Of a stretch of 64,000 nt of DNA, positions 43,811 to 54,136 are shown one piece after another. Both the position numbers and the translations under genes were made by a program. Location: contig CAJFQZ010000007.1 in assembly GCA_904419285.1 (NCBI GenBank), positions 95,706-159,705 on the forward strand, read 5' to 3'. Position 1 is the first letter of the stretch; each line of letters starts with the position of its first letter. Below the pieces are notes generated by a model. That model was not told where the DNA came from. It was given only the letters and a program-made list of their open reading frames with translations, and did no database searches. This stretch comes from Lachnospiraceae bacterium UBA1818 (GTDB lineage Bacteria > Bacillota > Clostridia > Lachnospirales > Lachnospiraceae).

Positions 43811-46366
43811 ATGGCTGCAAAGTCAACTAAAAGAAAAAAAACTACAAAAAACACATCGAGAAAAAAGCAGCAGAATACAGAGATACAGAGCGAGATCGCA
43901 ATCCTTGCAGCACTCGCGGTATGTATTCTGCTGGTATTAAGCTGCTTTGGAGCAGGGGGGATCGTTGGGGAGGCAGTCTCATCCGTGCTCTTCGGCCTGT
44001 TTGGCTTCATGGCGTATCTGCTGCCATTTCTTCTGTTCTGCGGAACTGCATTTTTCATCTCCAACAAGGGAAATGCGCACGCATACATAAAGGAAGCAGC
44101 GGGTGTCGTCCTGTTTTTAGTGATCACTGCGATCCTTGAACTGATCATCAACCAGTATGAGCCGGGAACATCGATCCTGTCTTATTACCGTGAGGCAAGC
44201 CTGCACAAAAATGCGGGAGGACTGACCGGAGGATGTATCGTCAGTCTGTTCTGCCCGCTGATCGGTGAGATCGGGACCTATGTCGTTCTCTTTGTCCTGG
44301 TGATCATCTGTGTTATCCTGATCACAGAGAAATCTCTGCTGGCTCCTCTTGGAAAGAAGAGCAGAAAAGCCTATGAACAGGCACGGCAGAAACGGCAGGA
44401 AACAGCTGTGATCAGAGCAAAGAGGCGGGAAGAGAAGAAAAAGGAAGAGCAGAAGACAAGAAAAGGAACCGAAGAGAATGATGCTCGGTCAGGAAACAGA
44501 AGGGCGGATAAGAAGTTTTCCGGTGTTTCCTTTGCCACGACACTGTCTCCGGAAGATTCCTCCGATACCAGAGGAAAACGAGGAAGACGGAAATCTCCTG
44601 AGGTAAAGGAACTGACTCCGAATATGACATTCGATGAGCCGCCTGCAGAGCCTTTTGCAAATGATTTTGTGATACACAGGGCAGTGGAGGATGATCCTGC
44701 GCAGCCAGATCCGTTTTCTGACACAATCGAACCAGAAGGGACGACCGTTTTGTCTGATGATACTGCCGAGATGCCGAAGACGGCGGCTCAGCCTGTGAAA
44801 GCATCCCGGAGAAGGAACAAACAGGATATTCATGAGCTGACTGTGGAGACGGAGAATGTGGCGGCTGCGGTCAAGGCCCAGGAAGAAGAAAAGCGCCCGG
44901 CGTATCACACGCCTCCGCTCAGCCTGCTGAAACGCGGGAAGAAGACAGGCGGCGATTCGGATTCTCATCTGAAGGCGACTGCGGCCAAGCTGGAACAGAC
45001 GCTGCGGAATTTCGGAGTGGGAGTCCATGTGACGAACGCCAGCTGCGGGCCCTCTGTGACCCGCTATGAACTTCAGCCGGAACAGGGAGTAAAGGTCAGC
45101 CGGATCGTGGGACTTGCCGATGATATCAAGCTGAATCTTGCGGTCGCGGATCTCAGGATCGAGGCTCCGATTCCGGGAAAAGCGGCAGTCGGCATCGAAG
45201 TTCCGAACAGTGAGAATACGGCTGTGATGCTCCGGGATCTTCTGGAATCAAAAGAATTCCAGAACAGCCCGTCTCCCATTTCATTCGCTGTGGGCAAGGA
45301 TATCGCAGGAAAGGTCATCGTCTCGGACATTGCCAAGATGCCCCATCTTCTCGTGGCAGGAGCTACGGGATCCGGAAAATCCGTGTGCATCAATACGCTG
45401 ATCATGAGTATTATATATAAGGCGGATCCTGACGAGGTGAAGCTGATCCTTGTCGATCCGAAAGTTGTTGAGCTGAGTGTATATAACGGGATCCCGCATC
45501 TTATGATCCCCGTAGTCACAGACCCGAAGAAGGCGGCAGGTGCTCTGAACTGGGCTGTTGCAGAGATGGAAAAGCGGTATAAACTGTTTGCGGACTATAA
45601 TGTAAGGGATCTGAAAGGATTCAATGAGAAAGTTGAAAAGGGAGAGACAGGCGAGGACGCGAAGAAGAAGCTGCCTCAGATTGTGATCATCATAGACGAG
45701 CTTGCGGATCTTATGATGGTTGCTCCGGGTGAGGTGGAAAGTTCGATCTGCCGGCTTGCACAGCTCGCGAGAGCGGCAGGCCTGCATCTGATCCTTGCAA
45801 CACAGAGACCGTCTGTCAATGTGATCACCGGCCTGATCAAGGCAAATATGCCGTCAAGGATCGCATTTTCCGTTTCGTCCGGTGTGGATTCCAGGACGAT
45901 CATTGATATGAATGGAGCTGAAAAACTGCTGGGGAAAGGGGATATGCTCTTTTATCCGGCAGGTTATCCGAAACCGGTACGCGTGCAGGGCTCCTTCGTG
46001 TCAGATGCGGAGGTGCAGGCTGTCGTAGATTATCTGATCAACCACAATGCCGGTGCTTCCTACAGCAATGAGCTGGAAGAACATATGAATGCGAATCTTC
46101 CGTCCGGAGGGGAATCTCCGGCTGCAGAAGGAAATTCGGACAGAGATGTATACTTTACAGATGCGGGAAAGCTGATCATAGAGAAAGAGAAGGCATCCAT
46201 CGGTATGCTGCAGAGAATGTTCAAGATCGGCTTCAACCGCGCGGCAAGGATCATGGATCAGCTTGCGGATGCAGGGGTGGTCGGACCGGAAGAGGGAACC
46301 AAACCCCGCAAGGTATTAATGACAAAAGAAGAGTTTGAACAGTACATAGAGGAACAGAATAATTAA
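43811..46366 (+). CDS. FtsK/SpoIIIE DNA translocase
   Basis: 851 residues. N-terminal membrane domain with about four helices (about 30-180), a long charged linker (about 185-390), then the FtsK motor: alpha/beta region ([27 protein letters not shown]), Walker [14 protein letters not shown] (about 514-526), Walker [13 protein letters not shown] (about 625-636), and a C-terminal winged-helix gamma domain ([23 protein letters not shown]) that reads polar DNA motifs. Works in chromosome segregation at the septum and, in spore formers, pumping DNA into the forespore. The neighbouring ClpP-like gene supports the SpoIIIE relationship. Confidence 0.95.
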   Translation: MAAKSTKRKKTTKNTSRKKQQNTEIQSEIAILAALAVCILLVLSCFGAGGIVGEAVSSVLFGLFGFMAYLLPFLLFCGTAFFISNKGNAHAYIKEAAGVVLFLVITAILELIINQYEPGTSILSYYREASLHKNAGGLTGGCIVSLFCPLIGEIGTYVVLFVLVIICVILITEKSLLAPLGKKSRKAYEQARQKRQETAVIRAKRREEKKKEEQKTRKGTEENDARSGNRRADKKFSGVSFATTLSPEDSSDTRGKRGRRKSPEVKELTPNMTFDEPPAEPFANDFVIHRAVEDDPAQPDPFSDTIEPEGTTVLSDDTAEMPKTAAQPVKASRRRNKQDIHELTVETENVAAAVKAQEEEKRPAYHTPPLSLLKRGKKTGGDSDSHLKATAAKLEQTLRNFGVGVHVTNASCGPSVTRYELQPEQGVKVSRIVGLADDIKLNLAVADLRIEAPIPGKAAVGIEVPNSENTAVMLRDLLESKEFQNSPSPISFAVGKDIAGKVIVSDIAKMPHLLVAGATGSGKSVCINTLIMSIIYKADPDEVKLILVDPKVVELSVYNGIPHLMIPVVTDPKKAAGALNWAVAEMEKRYKLFADYNVRDLKGFNEKVEKGETGEDAKKKLPQIVIIIDELADLMMVAPGEVESSICRLAQLARAAGLHLILATQRPSVNVITGLIKANMPSRIAFSVSSGVDSRTIIDMNGAEKLLGKGDMLFYPAGYPKPVRVQGSFVSDAEVQAVVDYLINHNAGASYSNELEEHMNANLPSGGESPAAEGNSDRDVYFTDAGKLIIEKEKASIGMLQRMFKIGFNRAARIMDQLADAGVVGPEEGTKPRKVLMTKEEFEQYIEEQNN

Positions 46367-46386
46367 CAGTCAGAGGAGGAGAAAAA

Positions 46387-48057
46387 ATGAAAACAGATAT
46401 TCAGATCGCACAGGAAGCTGAAATGATGCACATCCGGGACGTTGCCGGAACCATTGGGATCTCAGAGGATGAGCTGGAATTTTACGGAAAGTATAAGGCA
46501 AAACTTTCCGATGAACTCTGGGAAAAGATCAAGGACAACGAGGACGGAAAGCTTGTGCTGGTCACCGCGATCAATCCTACGCCGGCGGGGGAAGGAAAGA
46601 CTACGACAACCGTGGGGCTCGGAGAAGCGATGGCAAAGCTTAATAAAAAGGCGCTGATCGCACTCCGCGAGCCGTCTCTCGGCCCGTGCTTCGGGATCAA
46701 GGGAGGAGCGGCAGGCGGCGGTTATGCCCAGGTCGTCCCGATGGAGGACCTCAACCTGCACTTTACCGGAGATTTTCACGCGATCACATCAGCGAACAAT
46801 CTTCTGGCTGCGATGCTTGACAATCATATTCAGCAGGGCAATGCCCTGGGCATTGATCCGCGCCAGGTCGTCTGGAAACGCTGCGTGGATATGAATGACC
46901 GTGTATTAAGGAACATTGTGGTGGGACTTGGAAGCAAGATGGATGGTATGGTCAGAGAAGATCATTTTGTGATCACCGTCGCATCTGAGATCATGGCGAT
47001 CCTCTGTCTGGCAGATGACCTTGCAGACCTGAAACGCAGACTGGGCAGGATCATCGTAGCCTATACCTTCGCCGGCGACCCGGTGACAGCAGACGATCTT
47101 CATGCGACAGGTGCCATGACGGCGCTTCTGAAAGACGCTGTCAAACCGAATATCATCCAGACACTGGAGCATACGCCGGCTCTTGTCCATGGAGGACCGT
47201 TCGCCAATATTGCCCACGGATGCAACAGTGTACGTGCCACTAAGATGGCGCTGAAGCTGAGCGATATCACGATCACTGAGGCGGGATTCGGCGCGGATCT
47301 CGGCGCAGAGAAGTTCTTCGATATTAAATGCCGTATGGCAGGGCTGAAGCCGGATGCCGTGGTCCTGGTTGCAACTGTACGCGCCTTGAAGTATAATGGC
47401 GGCGTTGCAAAGGCAGATCTCGCAGAAGAGAATCTTGACGCTCTTGCAAAAGGAATCGTAAATCTTGAAAAACATATAGAGAACATTCAGAAATATGGAG
47501 TTCCGGTTATCGTTACACTGAATTCCTTTGTCACAGATACTGAGGCAGAAAATGAATATATCAGAAAATTCTGTGAGGAGCGGGGATGCGAATTCGCTCT
47601 CTCAGAAGTATGGGAGAAAGGCGGAGAAGGCGGAATCGCCCTGGCACAGAAGGTTCTGGATACGCTCGAGAATAAAGAGAGTCATTTCCATACACTCTAT
47701 GGAGATGAGCTGTCCCTGAAAGAAAAGATCGAGACGATCTGTAAGGAAATCTATGGCGCAAGGGGCGTGATCTACGAGCCTGCCGCTGAGAGACAGCTCG
47801 CTAAGATTGAGGCTATGGGCTTCTCATCCTTCCCGGTATGTATGGCAAAGAATCAGTATTCGCTGTCTGATGATGCGAAAAAACTGGGAAGGCCGGAGAA
47901 CTTTGATATCCATATCAGAGAGGTCTATGTCAGCGCAGGCGCCGGATTTGTCGTGGCGCTCACCGGAGCGGTAATGACGATGCCGGGGCTGCCGAAAGTT
48001 CCGGCGGCAAATGGAATCGACGTGACAGAGGACGGCAGAATCACAGGACTGTTTTAA
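46387..48057 (+). CDS. fhs: formate-tetrahydrofolate ligase
   Basis: 556-residue Fhs, ATP-dependent formation of 10-formyl-THF from formate. P-loop-like [19 protein letters not shown] (about 63-81), [27 protein letters not shown], and [15 protein letters not shown] are signatures; length is standard. 20 bp after ftsK and 11 bp before folD, so fhs-folD form a C1 unit. No acetyl-CoA synthase genes are present, so it cannot be taken as proof of acetogenesis. Confidence 0.98.
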   Translation: MKTDIQIAQEAEMMHIRDVAGTIGISEDELEFYGKYKAKLSDELWEKIKDNEDGKLVLVTAINPTPAGEGKTTTTVGLGEAMAKLNKKALIALREPSLGPCFGIKGGAAGGGYAQVVPMEDLNLHFTGDFHAITSANNLLAAMLDNHIQQGNALGIDPRQVVWKRCVDMNDRVLRNIVVGLGSKMDGMVREDHFVITVASEIMAILCLADDLADLKRRLGRIIVAYTFAGDPVTADDLHATGAMTALLKDAVKPNIIQTLEHTPALVHGGPFANIAHGCNSVRATKMALKLSDITITEAGFGADLGAEKFFDIKCRMAGLKPDAVVLVATVRALKYNGGVAKADLAEENLDALAKGIVNLEKHIENIQKYGVPVIVTLNSFVTDTEAENEYIRKFCEERGCEFALSEVWEKGGEGGIALAQKVLDTLENKESHFHTLYGDELSLKEKIETICKEIYGARGVIYEPAAERQLAKIEAMGFSSFPVCMAKNQYSLSDDAKKLGRPENFDIHIREVYVSAGAGFVVALTGAVMTMPGLPKVPAANGIDVTEDGRITGLF

Positions 48058-48068
48058 AGGAGAAATCA

Positions 48069-48908
48069 ATGGCGCAGTTAATTGACGGAAAACAGATCTC
48101 AAAGCAGATCAAAGACGAATTGAAAATAGAAGTACAGAAATTAAAAGAACAAGGCACGGGAATCTGTCTGGCTGTAGTACAGGTGGGGGAGGACCCCGCC
48201 TCTACAGTCTACGTGAACAATAAGAAGAAAGCATGTGCTTATATTGGTATTGAATCCAGGGCATATGAACTCCCGGAGACAACCTCTGAGGAGGAACTGG
48301 TCTCTCTGGTGGAAGAGCTGAATCAGGATGATAGCGTAAACGGGATTCTTGTCCAGCTTCCACTGCCTGAGCATATCAATGAAGACCGGATCATACGCAC
48401 GATCTCGCCGGACAAAGATGTTGACGGGTTCCATCCGGTCAGTGTGGGACGTCTCTGGATCGGAGAGAAAGGATTTCTCTCCTGTACTCCGGCAGGGATC
48501 ATTCAGCTCTTAAAACGCTCCGGCATTTCGATAGAAGGGAAGGAATGCGTCATAATCGGAAGAAGCAATATCGTCGGCAAACCGATGGCGGCCCTCCTTT
48601 TAAGAGAAAACGGGACAGTGACGATCGCGCATTCCAGAACAAGGAATCTTGCGGAAATCACAAGACGGGCTGATATCCTGATCGTTGCGATCGGGAAGGA
48701 GCGCTTTATCACCTCAGAATATGTAAAGGACGGCGCCGTGGTGATCGATGTGGGAATGCACCGTGATTCAGAAAATCATCTGTGCGGCGATGTCGACTTT
48801 AAAGATGTCGAGCCCAGAGTTTCTGCTATTACCCCGGTCCCGGGCGGCGTTGGCCCGATGACGATCGCTATGCTGATGAATAACTGTGTAGAAACAGCGC
48901 GCAGGTAG
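48069..48908 (+). CDS. folD: bifunctional methylene-THF dehydrogenase/cyclohydrolase
   Basis: 279-residue FolD, interconverting 5,10-methylene-THF and 10-formyl-THF. YVNNKKKACAYIGIES with the catalytic Lys, GILVQLPLPEHI, DKDVDGFHPVSVGRL, the NADP fold stretch CVIIGRSNIVGKPMAALL and TPVPGGVGPMTIAMLM are diagnostic. Works with the Fhs encoded immediately upstream. Confidence 0.98.
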   Translation: MAQLIDGKQISKQIKDELKIEVQKLKEQGTGICLAVVQVGEDPASTVYVNNKKKACAYIGIESRAYELPETTSEEELVSLVEELNQDDSVNGILVQLPLPEHINEDRIIRTISPDKDVDGFHPVSVGRLWIGEKGFLSCTPAGIIQLLKRSGISIEGKECVIIGRSNIVGKPMAALLLRENGTVTIAHSRTRNLAEITRRADILIVAIGKERFITSEYVKDGAVVIDVGMHRDSENHLCGDVDFKDVEPRVSAITPVPGGVGPMTIAMLMNNCVETARR

Positions 48909-48919
48909 GAGGAAGCAGT

Positions 48920-50296
48920 ATGAGATGTACACATTGCGGAGCAGACATTCCCGAAGATCAGATGTTCTGTCCTGAATGCGGTGCTGAAGTCCAGATCGTT
49001 CCGGATTATAATCCTCTGGACGACGTTCTTGCCAGGGAAGTGAAGGGGTCTGTCGAGGGCGCTACAAGACAGCTTGAGACAGACAGTCTCAGGCGGTACC
49101 GCAGGAGCAGTACGCCCCAGAATGTGAATTCCACGAGGGTGCTGAGCGAAGGAGAGCTGGGGCGCATACGGGGAGAAGCCGGCAGAGAGTACGGCCGCCC
49201 CGGAGAACGAGGCCGCCAGGGCGGGCAGCAAAGCGGCACGGGAAGAATGCGGCAGGAACAGGGCAGCGGCCGTGTTCAGAGAAATCCGGAAAGCGGCAGA
49301 GGCCGGCAGACGCCTGAGGACGTCCGGAGAAGCCAGGAGGAGCGGCGCCGGAGGCAGATGAAAAGGAAGCAGGCGGCGCGCAGGCGCAGGAGAAATCTGC
49401 TTATTTTTCTCTTTGCAATGCTCGTCCTCATTGCGCTGGGAGTCTATGTTATCTACCAGAACTCTTATACAGGGGTAGTGAGAAAGGGCTATCGGGCGCT
49501 TCAGTCTGACAGCTATACAGAAGCAGAGAATTATTTTAACAGAGCAATCACCAAGGATGAATCGCGTGCCGAGGCCTATACAGGCCTGTCAGAGGTTTAT
49601 AAGGACCAGAATGATCTGGATGGGGCAGAATCTGTATTTCTGACGGCTCTTGAGACGCAGCCTTCCAATGTGGGGCTGTATCAGGCGGTCATCAGTTTTT
49701 ATATGGATACAGAACAGCAGGCAAAGATTTCCGTCCTGCTTGAAAACTGTGAGGACAGCAATGTCCTGAAAGCAGTGGCGGATTATGTCTCGGAAGCTCC
49801 GGAATTCGCTCTTGATCCCGGCACCTACAATGAAGTACAGGAAGTTGCGTTAAGTTCTGAAACAGGCGGTACGATCTACTATACGACCGACGGAACTGAT
49901 CCTACCACATCCAGCACAAAATATACGGAACCGATCCTTCTTCAGGACGAGGGAACCACTGAGATCCGTGCGATCGCGGTAAACAAGAACGACATACCAA
50001 GTGTCGTTTCTTCCGGCGAATATACGATTGAATTTCCTATCGCGAATGCCCCGGCAGTCACTCCTGCTACAGGTCAGTATGATGAGCCGGTACAGATCAC
50101 GATCACTGTTCCGGACGGCTACACGGCATATTATACGATGGACGGAAGTACGCCGACAGCTGAGTCCGAACAGTATACAGGGCCAGTCGATATGCCGCAG
50201 AACCAGCGTACGATTTTCAGCGCGGTCCTGATCAATAACCAGAACGGAAAATCGACGGCTGTAACGACCAGAAACTATATCACCGGTTCGGAATAA
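48920..50296 (+). CDS. zinc-ribbon, TPR, chitobiase-C-repeat membrane protein
   Basis: 458 residues. N-terminal zinc ribbon (CTHCGADIPEDQMFCPECG, residues 3-21), a long low-complexity Arg/Gly/Gln linker (about 50-155), one transmembrane helix (about 158-178), TPR-like repeats (about 185-285; YTEAENYFNRAI, AYTGLSEVYKDQNDLDGAE), then two chitobiase/hexosaminidase C-terminal-type repeats (TGGTIYYTTDGTDPTTSS and YTAYYTMDGSTPTAES). The zinc ribbon is cytoplasmic and the repeats probably outside. Function unknown; may be a surface scaffold. Follows folD by 11 bp. Confidence 0.8.
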   Translation: MRCTHCGADIPEDQMFCPECGAEVQIVPDYNPLDDVLAREVKGSVEGATRQLETDSLRRYRRSSTPQNVNSTRVLSEGELGRIRGEAGREYGRPGERGRQGGQQSGTGRMRQEQGSGRVQRNPESGRGRQTPEDVRRSQEERRRRQMKRKQAARRRRRNLLIFLFAMLVLIALGVYVIYQNSYTGVVRKGYRALQSDSYTEAENYFNRAITKDESRAEAYTGLSEVYKDQNDLDGAESVFLTALETQPSNVGLYQAVISFYMDTEQQAKISVLLENCEDSNVLKAVADYVSEAPEFALDPGTYNEVQEVALSSETGGTIYYTTDGTDPTTSSTKYTEPILLQDEGTTEIRAIAVNKNDIPSVVSSGEYTIEFPIANAPAVTPATGQYDEPVQITITVPDGYTAYYTMDGSTPTAESEQYTGPVDMPQNQRTIFSAVLINNQNGKSTAVTTRNYITGSE

Positions 50297-50337
50297 ATTA
50301 TACGAAATGATAAAAATTTAATAGTAACATATGCTGA

Positions 50338-50396
50338 AATGCAACTGTATTTATTGTGTGATATTTATTAAAAATTTACAGAAATACAGTTGCATT
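50338..50396 (+). repeat. 15-bp perfect inverted repeat upstream of adh
   Basis: AATGCAACTGTATTT (50338-50352) and AAATACAGTTGCATT (50382-50396) are exact complements, 29 bp apart. The right arm contains the -35 of the adh promoter. It may be a terminator for the preceding gene (CTGTTT follows), or an operator pair. Confidence 0.7.
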
Positions 50397-50418
50397 CTGT
50401 TTATCAGAGAGTTATAAT
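50390..50418 (+). promoter_or_regulatory. promoter of adh
   Basis: TTGCAT (50390-50395), 17-bp spacer, TATAAT (50413-50418). Start predicted near 50425, inside the Rex-type site. Confidence 0.75.
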
Positions 50419-50423
50419 AGTTG

Positions 50424-50439
50424 TGTTAAAAAAATAACA
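50424..50439 (+). promoter_or_regulatory. putative Rex operator
   Basis: TGTTA-AAAAAA-TAACA (50424-50439) is an exact match to the reported clostridial Rex consensus half-sites (TGTTA and TAACA, 6-bp spacing). It covers the predicted transcription start of the alcohol dehydrogenase gene, a classic Rex target, and rex itself is in this window. Confidence 0.8.
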
Positions 50440-50464
50440 AAATTACATAAAGGAGATGCTTGAG

Positions 50465-51646
50465 ATGAGCAGATTTTGTTTACCAAGAGACATTTATCAC
50501 GGAAAAGGCTGCCTGGAAGAACTGAAAAACCTGAAGGGCAAAAAGGCAATGCTTGTCGTGGGAGGCGGCTCCATGAGACGCCAGGGATTCCTTGACAGGG
50601 CAGTGAACTATCTGAAGGAAGCAGGCATGGAAGTTGAGCTGTTTGAAGGTGTTGAGCCGGACCCGTCAGTGGAGACAGTCATGAAGGGTGCCGAGGCAAT
50701 GCGCGCATTCGGTCCTGACTGGATCGTTGCCATGGGCGGAGGATCACCGATCGATGCGGCAAAGGCAATGTGGGCATTCTATGAATATCCTGAGACTTCC
50801 TTTGAAGATCTCTGCACACCGTTCAATTTCCCGGAGCTCAGAACAAAAGCTAAATTCGCAGCGATCCCGTCTACATCAGGAACTGCGACAGAGGTAACCG
50901 CATTCTCAGTCATCACAAACTATCAGACGGGTGTGAAATATCCGCTGGCTGACTTCAACATCACACCGGATGTTGCCATTGTGGACCCGGATCTTGTATC
51001 AGGACTTCCGGTAAAACAGGTTGCATACACCGGAATGGATGCGCTGACACATGCGATTGAGGCATATGTTTCCACACTCCACGGACCGTTTACTGATCCG
51101 CTCGCACTCCAGGCGATCGAGATGGTGCTGGATTACCTGCCGGCATCCTACAACTGCAATATGGAGGCGAGAGAGCAGATGCACTATGCACAGTGTCTTG
51201 CAGGAATGGCGTTCTCCAACGCACTGCTGGGAATCGTTCACTCCATGGCACACAAGACCGGTGCTGCATTCTCCACAGGACATATCCCGCACGGATGCGC
51301 GAACGCGATCTATCTTCCTTATGTAATCGCATATAATGCAAAAGATCCGGTAGCTGCAGGACGCTACGCTGAGATCGCACGCAGGATGGGACTTCCGGGA
51401 ACTTCCGAGAAGGCGCTGATCAACAGCCTGAGAGAGAAGATCAATGAGTTCAATGTAAAATTGAACATCCCGAGGACGCTGAAAGAGTTCGGCATCAATG
51501 AGGACGAGTTCAAGGAGAAGGTTGCTCATATCGCAGAGCTGGCAGTCGGCGACGCGTGCACAGGCTCCAATCCGCGAGAGATCGATCCGGCGACAATGGA
51601 GAAGCTCCTCACATGCACTTACTACGGAACAGAGGTTGATTTCTAA
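50465..51646 (+). CDS. iron-containing alcohol dehydrogenase
   Basis: 393-residue group III Fe-ADH, close to butanol/1,3-propanediol dehydrogenases. NAD-binding VVGGGSMRRQG and MGGGSPIDAAKAMW (about 95-108), PSTSGTATEVTAFSVI, and the metal-binding histidines in GMDALTHAIEAY, IVHSMAHKTGAAF and IPHGCANAIYLP. ATG 50465 has AAAGGAG (50450-50456) 8 bases upstream; ATG 50456 overlaps it. Likely consumes NADH by reducing aldehydes; control by Rex is predicted from the operator. Confidence 0.93.
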   Translation: MSRFCLPRDIYHGKGCLEELKNLKGKKAMLVVGGGSMRRQGFLDRAVNYLKEAGMEVELFEGVEPDPSVETVMKGAEAMRAFGPDWIVAMGGGSPIDAAKAMWAFYEYPETSFEDLCTPFNFPELRTKAKFAAIPSTSGTATEVTAFSVITNYQTGVKYPLADFNITPDVAIVDPDLVSGLPVKQVAYTGMDALTHAIEAYVSTLHGPFTDPLALQAIEMVLDYLPASYNCNMEAREQMHYAQCLAGMAFSNALLGIVHSMAHKTGAAFSTGHIPHGCANAIYLPYVIAYNAKDPVAAGRYAEIARRMGLPGTSEKALINSLREKINEFNVKLNIPRTLKEFGINEDEFKEKVAHIAELAVGDACTGSNPREIDPATMEKLLTCTYYGTEVDF

Positions 51647-51682
51647 TTTCCAAATCCGCAGGAAAAGAACATATGACTGATC

Positions 51683-51717
51683 AGAAAAGCAGGGTTTCAA
51701 GCTCTGCTTTTCTTTTG
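51683..51717 (+). terminator. terminator after adh
   Basis: AGAAAAGCAG (51683-51692) pairs with CTGCTTTTCT (51704-51713), followed by TTTTGG. Confidence 0.85.
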
Positions 51718-51757
51718 GAATTCCATATTTTTTACGCTCCTTCCGTATATCAAAATA

Positions 51758-51787
51758 TTGCAGTATAAACGAGAAGCGTGGTATAAT
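51758..51787 (+). promoter_or_regulatory. promoter of nfnAB
   Basis: TTGCAG (51758-51763), 18-bp spacer, TATAAT (51782-51787). Confidence 0.65.
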
Positions 51788-51851
51788 TACTTGCTATTCC
51801 AAGATTTATGGCGTATTATATTGAAAGAGTGAATTTAGAAGGAGGAAGACC

Positions 51852-52739
51852 ATGTATCAGATAATGAAAGCAGAAAAACTGGCCGACAAGATCTTTCTTA
51901 TGGACGTACATGCACCCCGTGTTGCACAGCACTGTCAGCCGGGTCAGTTTGTTATTGTTAAAATGGATGAGAAGGGCGAACGTATTCCGCTTACGATCTG
52001 TGACTATGACAGAGAAGCAGGAACGATCACCATTGTCGTTCAGGAAGTGGGAGCATCCACGACAAAGATGGGAAGTCTGAAGGAAGGAGATTATTTCCGT
52101 GATTTTACCGGACCGCTTGGATGCCCTTCCGAATTTGTAAATGAGGATATTGAGGCTCTGAAAAAGAAAAAGATGCTGTTCGTGGCAGGCGGTGTCGGCG
52201 CAGCTCCAGTCTATCCGCAGGTAAAGTGGCTGCATGAGAGAGGAATCGAAGCAGATGTGATCGTAGGCGCAAAGACGAAGGATATGCTGATCCTTGAGGA
52301 CGAGATGAAGTCGGTTGCAGGGAATTATTATCCGTGTACAGATGACGGTACATATGGTCATGCCGGAATGGTTACGACCATGGTTGAGGAACTGGTAAAC
52401 GAAGGAAAGAAATACGATGTCTGCGTTGCCATCGGACCGATGATCATGATGAAGTTTGTCTGTCTTCTCACCAAGAAGCTTGAGATCCCGACAATCGTCA
52501 GCATGAACCCGATCATGGTAGACGGAACCGGAATGTGCGGTGCATGCCGTCTTCAGGTCGGCGATGAGATCAAATTTGCCTGTGTGGACGGACCGGAATT
52601 TGACGGACACCTTGTAGATTTCGATCAGGCGATGAAGAGGAGCAGGATGTATAAGACACAGGAGGGACGCGCGCTTCTGAAGCTGCAGGAGGGCGACACT
52701 CATCACGGCGGATGCGGACATTGTGGAGGTGACGAATAA
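51852..52739 (+). CDS. nfnA: NfnA-like ferredoxin:NADP+ oxidoreductase small subunit
   Basis: 295-residue FAD/NAD-binding reductase (also annotated sulfide/dihydroorotate dehydrogenase-like). N-terminal FAD domain, nucleotide-binding FVAGGVGAAPVYPQVKWL (about 113-130) and a [2Fe-2S] cluster site with Cys residues in GMCGACRLQVG and FACVDGPEFDGHLVDF; an extra Cys-rich tail GGCGHCGGDE ends the protein. With the following gene it would form the electron-bifurcating transhydrogenase linking NADH, NADPH and ferredoxin. Stop overlaps the next start by one base. Confidence 0.92.
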   Translation: MYQIMKAEKLADKIFLMDVHAPRVAQHCQPGQFVIVKMDEKGERIPLTICDYDREAGTITIVVQEVGASTTKMGSLKEGDYFRDFTGPLGCPSEFVNEDIEALKKKKMLFVAGGVGAAPVYPQVKWLHERGIEADVIVGAKTKDMLILEDEMKSVAGNYYPCTDDGTYGHAGMVTTMVEELVNEGKKYDVCVAIGPMIMMKFVCLLTKKLEIPTIVSMNPIMVDGTGMCGACRLQVGDEIKFACVDGPEFDGHLVDFDQAMKRSRMYKTQEGRALLKLQEGDTHHGGCGHCGGDE

Positions 52740-54133
52740 TGGCAGATATGTTAAAGAAAGTTCCTGTAAGAGAGCAGGATCCGAAAGTACGTGCAACGAA
52801 CTTTGACGAGGTTTGTCTTGGATATAATCTGGAAGAAGCAATGGACGAGGCGACGAGATGCCTGAACTGCAAGAATGCAAAATGTATCCAGGGATGTCCG
52901 GTATCCATCGATATTCCAGCTTTCATCCATGAAGTCAAGGAAGGTAATATTGAGGAAGCATACAAGGTGATCGGAAAGTCCAGCGCCCTTCCGGCGATCT
53001 GCGGACGTGTCTGCCCTCAGGAGTCCCAGTGTGAGGGAAAATGCATCCGAGGAATCAAAGGCGAGCCGGTGTCTATCGGAAAGCTGGAGAGATTTGTTGC
53101 CGACTATGCTCTTGAAAATGATATTAAACCGGTTGGTGCTGAGACAAAGAACGGACATAAGGTGGCCGTGATCGGTTCAGGACCGTCCGGTCTGACCTGC
53201 GCAGGCGATCTTGCAAAGATGGGATACGATGTGACAGTATTCGAGGCACTGCATGAGCTTGGCGGTGTGCTCGTATACGGAATTCCTGAGTTCCGTCTCC
53301 CGAAGCAGAGGGTTGTTGCGAAAGAGATCGAGAAGGTGAAAGAACTCGGCGTAAAGTTCGAGACAAACGTTGTGATCGGCAAATCCACGACGATCGACCA
53401 GCTCATGGAGGATGAAGGGTTTGAGGCCGTATTCATCGGATCCGGAGCCGGACTTCCGATGTTCATGGGAATCCCGGGAGAGAATGCCAATGAGGTGTTC
53501 TCGGCGAACGAGTATCTGACAAGAAGTAATCTGATGAAAGCCTACGATGATTCCTACGATACTCTGATCGCAGCGGGAAAGAAAGTCGCTGTTGTGGGCG
53601 GAGGAAATGTGGCGATGGACGCTGCAAGAACAGCACTCCGTCTCGGAGCCGACGTACATATCGTGTACAGGAGAAGTGAGGCAGAACTCCCGGCCAGAGT
53701 GGAAGAGGTGCATCACGCCAAGGAAGAGGGCGTTGTCTTTAACCTTCTGACAAATCCGAAGAAGATCAATGTTGATGAGAACGGAAATATCACAAGCATG
53801 ACCGTGGTTAAAATGGAACTGGGCGAGCCGGATGCGTCCGGCAGAAGACGTCCGATCGAGATCCCGGGATCAGAGTATGATATTGAGGTGGACACGGTGA
53901 TCATGTCCCTCGGAACTTCTCCGAACCCGCTGATCTCATCCACGACAAAAGGACTTGAGACGAACCGGAGAAAATGTATCGTCGCCGACGAGGAGAACGG
54001 CCAGACTTCCAAGGAAGGCGTATTTGCCGGCGGTGACGCTGTTACAGGCGCGGCTACTGTTATCCTTGCCATGGGTGCAGGTAAGGCAGGAGCGAAAGGA
54101 ATCGATGAATATCTCAAGAGCAAAGAGAAATAA
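52739..54133 (+). CDS. nfnB: NfnB-like / GltD-type NADPH oxidoreductase
   Basis: 464-residue flavoprotein of the glutamate-synthase small-subunit family. N-terminal FeS-binding cysteines (CLNCKNAKCIQGCPVSIDIP and CGRVCPQESQCEGKCIRG), FAD fold VAVIGSGPSGLTCAGDLA (about 141-158) and NADPH fold VAVVGGGNVAMDAARTALRLG (about 283-303), then GVFAGGDAVTGAATV. No GltB large subunit is adjacent, and the partner immediately upstream is NfnA-like, so Nfn bifurcation is preferred over glutamate synthase. Confidence 0.92.
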   Translation: MADMLKKVPVREQDPKVRATNFDEVCLGYNLEEAMDEATRCLNCKNAKCIQGCPVSIDIPAFIHEVKEGNIEEAYKVIGKSSALPAICGRVCPQESQCEGKCIRGIKGEPVSIGKLERFVADYALENDIKPVGAETKNGHKVAVIGSGPSGLTCAGDLAKMGYDVTVFEALHELGGVLVYGIPEFRLPKQRVVAKEIEKVKELGVKFETNVVIGKSTTIDQLMEDEGFEAVFIGSGAGLPMFMGIPGENANEVFSANEYLTRSNLMKAYDDSYDTLIAAGKKVAVVGGGNVAMDAARTALRLGADVHIVYRRSEAELPARVEEVHHAKEEGVVFNLLTNPKKINVDENGNITSMTVVKMELGEPDASGRRRPIEIPGSEYDIEVDTVIMSLGTSPNPLISSTTKGLETNRRKCIVADEENGQTSKEGVFAGGDAVTGAATVILAMGAGKAGAKGIDEYLKSKEK

Positions 54134-54136
54134 TAT

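Noticed and set aside
46387-48908. Wood-Ljungdahl acetogenesis locus from fhs-folD
   Set aside because: No MetF, AcsB/CooS or methyltransferase genes follow; fhs-folD alone serves general C1 metabolism.
52739-54133. Glutamate synthase small subunit GltD
   Set aside because: There is no GltB gene; the gene overlaps an NfnA-like partner, which fits the NfnAB transhydrogenase.
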